The position numbers and the translations under genes are program-made. A model generated the notes under the pieces. The model ran no database searches. It was not told where the DNA came from and worked only from the letters and a program-made list of their open reading frames with translations. This document shows positions 58,101 through 64,000 of a DNA stretch of 64,000 bases, in pieces. How positions within the stretch are numbered: position 1 is the first letter of the stretch; every line of letters begins with the position of its first letter. Source of the DNA: Aculops lycopersici (taxonomy: Eukaryota; Arthropoda; Arachnida; Trombidiformes; Eriophyidae); the NCBI GenBank assembly GCA_015350385.1, contig WNKI01000001.1, forward strand, positions 1,419,870-1,483,869. Direction: 5' to 3'.

Positions 58101-60046
58101 TCCTTAGGAGTAACATGATTGTTGAAATTGAAGACGGAGCCTTTAGGTCGTTAAGTTCATTGGTTAGCTTGGATTTGAGAGGAAATGAGATTAGATATTT
58201 CACCAAATTGATCTTCAATGATCTCAAATCTCTTAGAAATTTACTCACCGATTCATTTAAATTCTGCTGCTTAATGTCCCAGCAAATTCCCGCCGATCGA
58301 TGCCTACCTTTACCTGACGAGATTTCGGATTGCGAGGACCTGTTGAGTTCGGTGCCGCAGCGAACGTGCATTTGGATTGCCGGAGCCATAGCTTGTATTG
58401 GAAATTTAATTGTTATTATTTGGAGGTACAGAGATCGATTGGGACAGAAGGAGCGCGAGGAGGAGCAAGTTAACTCGACCCTACTATTATCATTGGGTTG
58501 CTCAGATTTATTAATGGGCATTTACCTAATTGTTATTGCGAGCGTTGATAGTTGGTATCGTGGCAGGTACATTGAGAACGCAGATAATTGGCGCGAATCA
58601 ATTGGATGCAATATTTGCGGCCTGCTGTCAACAGTATCGAGTTCAGTTTCAGTTTTAACCTTGGTATTCATAGCCTACAATCGATACATAGAAATCTGTC
58701 GCCCATTTAACTCGCCAAGCAAATTTACTCTAGGCTACACTTACCGTTTAATCTTTGCCCTTTGGCTCGTGGCACTGACCATTGCAGCCATGCCACTTAT
58801 TGTATGGCCCTACTTTAGGGGCCAGTTCTATGCCAGAAGCGGAGTTTGTCTCGCCTACTATATCACCGATCAAAAGGCAGCAGGGTGGTTGTACTCGATA
58901 GTCTTTTTACCTGGCGTTAATTTGCTTGCCTTTATATTTATTGTTAAATGGTATATTCAAATCTACACTGAAGTCTCGCATGCCTCCAGGAGATCAAACC
59001 ACTCATTTACCTCAACCATCGAGCAGAGGCCAAACCATCAAATCAAAATCATATTAATCATATTGACACACTTTGTTGCTTTCTCGCCGCCAATTATATT
59101 GAGTCTAATGAAGCTGACCAATTATACGCCGCCACCTGCGGTCTACTCCTGGATTGCGGTACTAATTTTACCCGTCAACTCGGCAATTAATCCAATGATC
59201 TATACGATTCCCAATATCCGACTGACCATTCGGTTGCTCATCAACAATTACCGAGCTCGCAAGTCGGGCGCCCTGGCGGCTGCAGTGGCCGCTGCCGCAG
59301 GTGGCCGCGCGCTAACAGGTGTCTCTAGCGGCAACACAGGCGTTGTGAATGGCCAAGTCGAGCGTAAAGAGTTGAACGGATTGAGCCAGGTAGCTGGTGC
59401 AACAGGCGGTGGTGGCGGCCAGCAGGTTAGTGTTAATGTTAGGCAGCGACTTGCACAACGAAACATTCCACCTGGTTACGTGCCATTGAAACAATTCATT
59501 AGGCAAAGCGAGCGAGTTAACTCGAGTAACTTGGTTGAAATTGCGCTTGGAATTGCCAGGGATATTGAACAGAAGCATAAGGATAATATCGTCTACTCGG
59601 CATTGAATCTTGATGATATTTTTGTTTCGGATAAAATATTAACCAATTTCAATGATAATAATAATGCAGTAGAAACAAGCAGCAACGGCACCACCAACAC
59701 CGGAAACACCCAGCAGCAGGCGCCACTGTGCGTTTTCCTAGCCGACCACTTGGGCTACCGTAGGTCGCAATGCTCGCACCACACCTCGGGCCAAAACCAC
59801 CATAAGCATCACCACAAACACCGCCGAGCCCTGAATTGCGAGTGCGCCGACGTCGACCGCTTCGGCGACATCCTGTTCAAATTGATCCAGTTATACAACA
59901 ACCGGAAATTGGATTTGAGCGAACAGGAAGCGCAGAGGCAACAACACCGGCAGCAACAGCAGCATCAATTGAAACAACAAGTGTCAATTCCGTTGCTATC
60001 TAGCTCAACCCTAGGCAACAACTCAGATCTGGACCAAGCCCACTGA
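55154..60046 (+). CDS. GRL101-like leucine-rich-repeat GPCR with CUB, C-type lectin, LDLa and kinase-like tail
   Basis: One uninterrupted exon, 1,630 residues from ATG 55154; a hydrophobic signal segment lies at about 15-34. In order: CUB (about 41-160) and a C-type lectin domain (183-379, with CPNGWQFFRGSCY and WHDVPC). Next are at least six LDLa modules (472-820) and an LRR cap CPSRCDC with about seven LRRs (824-1032). The RXFP/LGR-type hinge FKFCCL...CEDLL follows, then seven helices (1070-1358) with NRY in place of DRY and NPMIY. This is the GRL101/LGR group, known from molluscs and chelicerates. The tail (1437-1580) resembles a kinase C-lobe: IALGIARDIEQKHKDNIVYSALNLDDIFV, CVFLADHLG and ADVDRFGDILFKL. 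The catalytic Asp and the DFG Phe are changed, so it would be inactive. The ligand is unknown. Confidence 0.9.
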   Translation: MLSLNMNLPSKTIFAPGICISIASCLFLLINVDLTNQNDLGCDNNHHQSTNNFGHIKSVNYPHNYGNNHRCRWSIRAPEAHYVNLSIIDFDIPSANNATKLGNCIFDYLTMIDGYTGKRLGCYCNENLPPQYIISPWNELIIQFDTNSETTGRGFYFKYEFMKLELNNRILEQLKPHNSSVCPNGWQFFRGSCYRAYNESEPLQWYDAENKCNTHGKGLDGHLVSILDKDEMLVIHYMLTNIWKSTRYREYYIGLIDVTREGVYRWSDNNPMSYTDWELKPMLLEEEETPAQPDGGAYEDCTVIRYNSFSRTSNWHDVPCSLGKHYHSHLEINVTSSLAQVSSLNLSINSNNNVANSSSGGFSYQKGYKWDYVNSYICKSDPISPTSPSKVRRPLFSNEFKPLIQGSLISHLSGSSNLRASTNKQVINSNETVILTNVTNRQVDEQMLSSLHEAVVARNKNRFYLSTLDDNRYFVCDNLEVISVVLRCDGIAHCRDGSDESNGCDADCLDWQFKCANGRCISIGNYCNFVDDCGDGSDEARCERHKCKLHEFTCASGQCIPRQQRCDLLPDCSDNSDEGRSCTIGSNCNSNSTFQCYNGYCIPQYAVCDFQIDCPGKFHEDEDAATCDLILKSRSSGYSHLTLGSESSLNYQLSGGNGVNGDVNSQSAVIYHGSQLSTPTGGGDLSPSSSMLQKFTQLNPKFLFKCTSGNMIDNNLRCLYEFDKYGYQIGCRDVSHLIGCSEFECSKRDYVKCSNSYCIPWRYICDGKWDCIMGEDEIGCARYVCPGQYKCANQSSCILLHQLCDGFRQCPMGDDEWFCDLQCPSRCDCIGQSVNCRGANLTSLPSSQISKAVRKLDLSYNQLGPNLTNCDFSSQQNAFLDLGELILQHNGIEVLTPRIFSQLRNLYKLDLSNNHIHSVKRGAFAKLGRVTQLLLESNPELVNLEPEAFLGLSSLKILNISSSRIQAVKKNTFDGLTSLRQLVLRSNMIVEIEDGAFRSLSSLVSLDLRGNEIRYFTKLIFNDLKSLRNLLTDSFKFCCLMSQQIPADRCLPLPDEISDCEDLLSSVPQRTCIWIAGAIACIGNLIVIIWRYRDRLGQKEREEEQVNSTLLLSLGCSDLLMGIYLIVIASVDSWYRGRYIENADNWRESIGCNICGLLSTVSSSVSVLTLVFIAYNRYIEICRPFNSPSKFTLGYTYRLIFALWLVALTIAAMPLIVWPYFRGQFYARSGVCLAYYITDQKAAGWLYSIVFLPGVNLLAFIFIVKWYIQIYTEVSHASRRSNHSFTSTIEQRPNHQIKIILIILTHFVAFSPPIILSLMKLTNYTPPPAVYSWIAVLILPVNSAINPMIYTIPNIRLTIRLLINNYRARKSGALAAAVAAAAGGRALTGVSSGNTGVVNGQVERKELNGLSQVAGATGGGGGQQVSVNVRQRLAQRNIPPGYVPLKQFIRQSERVNSSNLVEIALGIARDIEQKHKDNIVYSALNLDDIFVSDKILTNFNDNNNAVETSSNGTTNTGNTQQQAPLCVFLADHLGYRRSQCSHHTSGQNHHKHHHKHRRALNCECADVDRFGDILFKLIQLYNNRKLDLSEQEAQRQQHRQQQQHQLKQQVSIPLLSSSTLGNNSDLDQAH

Positions 60047-60118
60047 TGGGCGACAATATTAGAAGGTTTACCTGCAGATAGTGCACATTTTGCGTTATGT
60101 GTTTCGTTATCATGGTCA

Positions 60119-60124
60119 AAATAA
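60119..60124 (+). terminator. Poly(A) signal AATAAA of the GRL101-like gene
   Basis: AATAAA 73 nt past the TGA stop. Confidence 0.6.
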
Positions 60125-60165
60125 ACCATAGAAAACAGCGACGACTACCAAGTCGTAGGCGTAAT

Positions 60166-60166
60166 G

Positions 60167-60200
<34 letters not shown>

Positions 60201-60221
60201 TGTCGTCATTGTTGTTGTTGT
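60166..60221. repeat. (GTC/GTT)n triplet tract
   Basis: GTC triplets degrading into GTT and ATT triplets in the 3' flank of the GRL101-like gene. Confidence 0.7.
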
Positions 60222-61978
60222 TGATTCTTTTTGTCGTTGCCATGAATAATTTAACAAAGGCACAACATAGATTTCAATGGACTCAACGTTTAAGATCTGA
60301 ATAGAGAGCAGCACGCAGTTGGCACAATTAAGACAGCAACAGGTGGTTTAACGCGAGTCGGGACGGCAAACAAAAAAGACTTTCATCTGCATTTTGCTCA
60401 CAGAATACAGCTGACCACCCAGAGACAAAGAGCCACGGTGGAAAGTTTGCATAAAAAACCACCACAACTACCACACAAACGACAAAGGGCACAACAATCC
60501 AACTTGACGTAGGAGTTTTCCAGTCATGAGCTGGAAATACTTGAATCTAAATCGCGACCAACAATGAGATACTATCGTGTAAATTGAAGCGAGCAAAAGA
60601 ATCGGAATAGATCTGAAATTTTGATTGCACAATCGCTGGTGTCACTTGTTGTGGCTCGCGCTTGTTACGCAAGCAAACAGACCGACAGGTGAGCTTACTT
60701 GTGGAATCGACTGGCTGCTACTCATTATGAAAATTTTTAAATTAAAATTTCATCCCCCATTTTTTCGAATACATTTATTCAAGTGCTTAAGCCTGGAGGT
60801 AGTGGCTTGAGACAACAAAGAGAAAATAATGATGATCAATGATCACTGGGTAGCTAGTTCAATTTTCATTTATTTCCAAATGTTAAGAATTTACGCTTGA
60901 CTTCTGTCTCTAGCCTGAGGCATCATCAATGTCACGCTTCAACTAATCTATCGAAAACTTCGCAGAGAGGAAGGGAAGAGCAACAAGTTGCTAAAGAATT
61001 GAGGTTTTATTGGTTGAAGTTGAGATGTGTGCAATCTAAAACTCGATTGATAAACTCGGCACAACTATCCACTGGCGAGATTCTATCAATTTGATTTATA
61101 TGAAACAAGAGATATTTTCGTGAATCCAGTTGCATAGAGTTGAGTTTAACCACGAAAACATTGTGTTGTGTTCATTCTCACGTCTCTCTTTATTTGAAAC
61201 ACATGACACAATAAATAAATTAGCAACATTCTAGTCAAATATCAACTGTCCCTTGTGTTGTTGTTTCTTTAGAGAGGGTTGCTTAATAACAACCACTGAT
61301 TGATTTTGAGCTTATCTTTGAATGGAATGCTCAGACATTACTAGTGTAATTTGAGTTCCATTCAACTAAATATAAGATTATTAAGCTTTTTCTTTGTGTG
61401 ATAGACACAAGCGCCAAGTTCTGTCTCCGAGTTCGAGAAAAATCAAGTCACTGTTGTGGTCTTGTGATGATTCACAGAGAGGTCGGCCAAATCAGTCGGC
61501 CGATCTCAAACGCATCGACTCTTTCTCTTGTCGGGTTCCTAGATTCTGAGAGTCGTAACTTGCGAATAGGCACTCTTTGTATCTGCCGTAACAAAATAAC
61601 TGCAAGCAAGTGAGACAACAGTAATTTTGATTGTGGTTGCAAAATTTATGCAACCTGCAGTCAGCAAGTCGGCGGCAGCTCGCAATGCTTACATACCGAG
61701 TCTTGCTGGCAAACACCTGCAAACTATGGCAAGCCCTTCTGTACTCGGCAATAAACGTGTTGCACACACACAAATACATTATCATGCAACGCAAATTCAC
61801 GACCTACACACAAAAGGGAAGGCTGTCAGCAACATTACTACTGTAGGCAACCACGAGCAAGCCAACAGCTAGCTTGCCGAAAGTTGGTAAGCGAGCAAAT
61901 GGGAAGTGGAATAACAGTAACTTGTATGGAAGCTTGAAATTGAAACATTTAAAAAAATAATCTAAACAACCAACTCCT

Positions 61979-63463
61979 CTACCGTCGGTAGATATCCCCG
62001 TAGTTGTCTTGCGCATATGGATTATGTTTTTGCTGTTGCTGTTGGACTAATTGCTGCACTTGATCCATGGAAAGAAGGGCAGCAGGCAGGTAGTTGGTGG
62101 CGCCTGTCGAGTCTCCCTCGGCTTCGTTGTCGTCATTGTCGTTGTCGTCGCCATTTTTTGGTCCTCCGGGCGGAAGGGCAAACCTCGAGTCTCGTCTCGT
62201 CGATGACTGGCCACCACTTGGGCCGGCACCTTGTTGCTCGCCATAAGCGCCGCCATTTCCGTCAGCCTCAGCTGGCGCTTGCATTGGAATTACCTCGCTG
62301 ATTGTGGTCACTCTCGTTCGATTGACAACAGGTTGCGGTTGATCGTATTCCGAGTCGACCGACTTCTCGTCTTGCGACAGCTCGCTGGCCGCTCGCTTCG
62401 TCTCTGGATCGATGTGGATATCGTCGACTCCATCGTGGACCCAAGCATCCTCGTCGCCGTCGTCGATGGTGAAGTCATCGCTCTTGTCGCCACTCAGACC
62501 GTCGGAGCCTCTTTCTCGCTGATTCTGCCGCACCCTTGCTGCCGCCTGACGGGAGGCCAAAATGATGCGATCCTCAATGTCGCGCTTATTTCGGCGCCAA
62601 CCCTCGAGATCGTTCCAAATTGATTGGCCGCCCAATTTTCTTGAATTTCCAATCTTTTCACTATAGTAACTGCTCCTCTTGGTTATCTTATGTCCACTCG
62701 CTCGTTGCCGAATGATATCTGGTTTTGGGGTCACCACCGAGACGGTGTCACTAACAGTCTTTAGCCAACTTGCTTCCGGTCGACTCTCCTCTTGACTCTC
62801 GGGATTGTCTTCGTTGTCCTCATAGGCCTCGTCGTTGTCGTTGTCGCTGTCGTTATCCGGATACTCATTCGAAGCTGCCGAGTCCAACTCCTCGTCGTCA
62901 TCGTCGTCGTCGTCCTCCAATGCGGCCGACGAGGGTGACGACTCGCTGGCGCCCTCGCCATCGCCGCCGTCGCCAGCATACAACTCGGCGGCCGTTGGGA
63001 TCTCGCCAATCCATGAGGCCCAAGCCAAGGAGTATCTTGGCTTTCTACTTCCGCTTAGCGACAGAGATCCTCGAGGTGATGCCTCGTCCTCAAGGCTCAT
63101 ATCCTCGAATGATGACAGTATCATTTGATCATCGCGTATGGTTTCAATCACAAGCTTTGCCAAATCTGAGAGGAGAACCACCAATAAAGCTAAGGTGATG
63201 TAAGCAAACTTCCGGTTTCTATCTTGCAACTTGCAGTTGGCTGTGTTTATACTTGAACTCAAAAACCCTTGCAGTTCGTTTGTTTTGACAGCCAATCTTC
63301 GTATTGCTAGAATTTCTGCTGTCTTGTTGGCTGACATCTGCTGATTCCAACAGGTGTCTGTTATTTTAGTTTTTACTCCATCCTGATCTGCTTCATCTTC
63401 TTCCTCATCTTTCCTCTTGCAGGCTTGGCCTTGAGAACTTCTCATCTGACTAATTGGAGGCAT
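61979..63463 (-). CDS. Acidic single-pass membrane protein, unknown
   Basis: The product is 494 residues from ATG (complement of 61-63 in the 63400s). The first 85 residues are hydrophilic with a basic stretch (KLQDRNRK) just before one membrane helix at about 86-106 (FAYITLALLVVLLSDLAKLVI). This predicts a type II orientation with the rest outside. The ectodomain is very acidic (a seven-residue Asp run near 184-190, many DNDN/EDNED repeats). It has dibasic sites KITKR (259-263) and RRNKR (290-294) flanking a short segment with WNDLEGW. The C-terminus is Gly/Gln-rich. No TNF, collagen or other domain is seen. The frame ends at a TAG that is also part of a possible donor (CG|GTAGAG), so more exons are possible. 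I do not recognise the family. Confidence 0.65.
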   Translation of the reverse strand: MPPISQMRSSQGQACKRKDEEEDEADQDGVKTKITDTCWNQQMSANKTAEILAIRRLAVKTNELQGFLSSSINTANCKLQDRNRKFAYITLALLVVLLSDLAKLVIETIRDDQMILSSFEDMSLEDEASPRGSLSLSGSRKPRYSLAWASWIGEIPTAAELYAGDGGDGEGASESSPSSAALEDDDDDDDEELDSAASNEYPDNDSDNDNDEAYEDNEDNPESQEESRPEASWLKTVSDTVSVVTPKPDIIRQRASGHKITKRSSYYSEKIGNSRKLGGQSIWNDLEGWRRNKRDIEDRIILASRQAAARVRQNQRERGSDGLSGDKSDDFTIDDGDEDAWVHDGVDDIHIDPETKRAASELSQDEKSVDSEYDQPQPVVNRTRVTTISEVIPMQAPAEADGNGGAYGEQQGAGPSGGQSSTRRDSRFALPPGGPKNGDDNDNDDNEAEGDSTGATNYLPAALLSMDQVQQLVQQQQQKHNPYAQDNYGDIYRR

Positions 63464-64000
63464 TGGAATAAATTTTAAAGCGAAAAGTCTTCGCGAGAGA
63501 AGAGGATAAGTTTAGAGATGCTCTTGTTGTATGGAGCTAAGTTTACCAAATGACACTTGAAATTCAGTCTCATGTCCTCAAGCAAATTTGTCAGAGATCT
63601 GAGACTAAATCCAGGACATGCGCGCCTATCTTAGCAGAGGATGAATGAGGATGAACCTTAAAAAGAGAAGTGATGAACCAACTTGTTAGCGCATAAGATA
63701 AAAGTCCAAGTCAATGTGTTTCGCTGTGTTAACAAGTGCGTCGCCCTTCAGGCAGAAAAAGAGTGTTTTTCCTGTGGCCACTCTACTCGCAGGTGTCGTC
63801 GACATGTGAGAGCAAGGTGATGGTTTTTGTTAGTCAACCCAACGTCGTGAGGTAGCTCTAATTGGATTTTTTCATCTCAACAACTTGTCGATACCTCTCA
63901 TTGTTGTTTGAAAGCGTCTGTGTGTGTGTGTGTTATGGCGAAGTAACAGTTGAGTCAAGCTTGTCGCCCAGACCAAAGTCTGAAATCGATTTGTCAGTGT
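63464..64000. other. 5' flank of the acidic membrane protein, right edge of window
   Basis: No gene seen. A (TG)n tract lies at about 63917-63933. Confidence 0.5.

Larger units (their letters stand above)
60047..61978. other. Intergenic region
   Basis: 1.9 kb between convergent genes without a recognisable exon. A GTC/GTT triplet tract lies at 60166-60221, just after the GRL101-like gene. Confidence 0.5.

Overview
This window is nuclear DNA from an animal, most likely an arthropod and probably a chelicerate such as an acariform mite. Reasons: GT-AG introns with canonical donors, AATAAA poly(A) signals, poly-Gln, poly-His and poly-Asp runs, many microsatellites, and a gene set that fits. A GRL101-type receptor (CUB, C-type lectin, LDLa, LRR, 7TM) and an astakine occur together, as known in chelicerates and other non-insect lineages. 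Genes are intron-poor: a Cav2 calcium channel in about five coding exons, a 4.9-kb GPCR in one, and a p38 kinase domain in one. The species assignment is inference.

Layout. 1-903 (minus): N-terminal part of a probable homeobox factor running off the left edge. 3222-4376 (minus): secreted Gln/His-rich orphan. 4377-12089: 7.7 kb without a recognisable gene, with hairpins and microsatellites. 12090-13199 (plus): Spire-type KIND domain that ends without WH2 or FYVE modules, convergent with an Sgf11/ATXN7L3 homologue (13477-13947, minus). 14619-15239 (minus): secreted superoxide dismutase resembling the Cu-only type. 16342-17301 (plus): secreted inactive trypsin-like protein. 17438-18547 (minus): mitochondrial-type J protein with a membrane segment. 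19184-19957 (plus): secreted helical orphan. 21634-26805 (minus): four-exon zona pellucida (ZP) membrane protein. 31003-31584 (minus): two-exon astakine/prokineticin-like cytokine. 34605-36473 (minus): p38 MAP kinase with a long N-terminal extension. 37498-45664 (minus): Cav2 (cacophony) alpha1 subunit. 46008-55153: 9.1 kb of repeat-rich intergenic DNA with a 20-N assembly gap. 55154-60046 (plus): GRL101-like receptor whose cytoplasmic tail carries a kinase-like segment. 61979-63463 (minus): acidic single-pass membrane orphan.

Two copies of a 1,020-bp dispersed repeat (20020-21039 and 33216-34235, about 97% identical by eye, no net length difference) flank the ZP/astakine region. Each copy contains two related reading frames arranged tail to tail.

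The genes are a normal eukaryotic neighbourhood, not an operon. Loose themes are synaptic and signalling functions (Cav2, GRL101-like receptor, p38), secreted immune or extracellular proteins (astakine, protease homologue, SOD-like, ZP protein) and actin nucleation (Spire KIND). Exon boundaries come from reading splice consensus plus phase; transcript support was not available. Left out are most short open frames in the intergenic regions, which look like chance or microsatellite translations.
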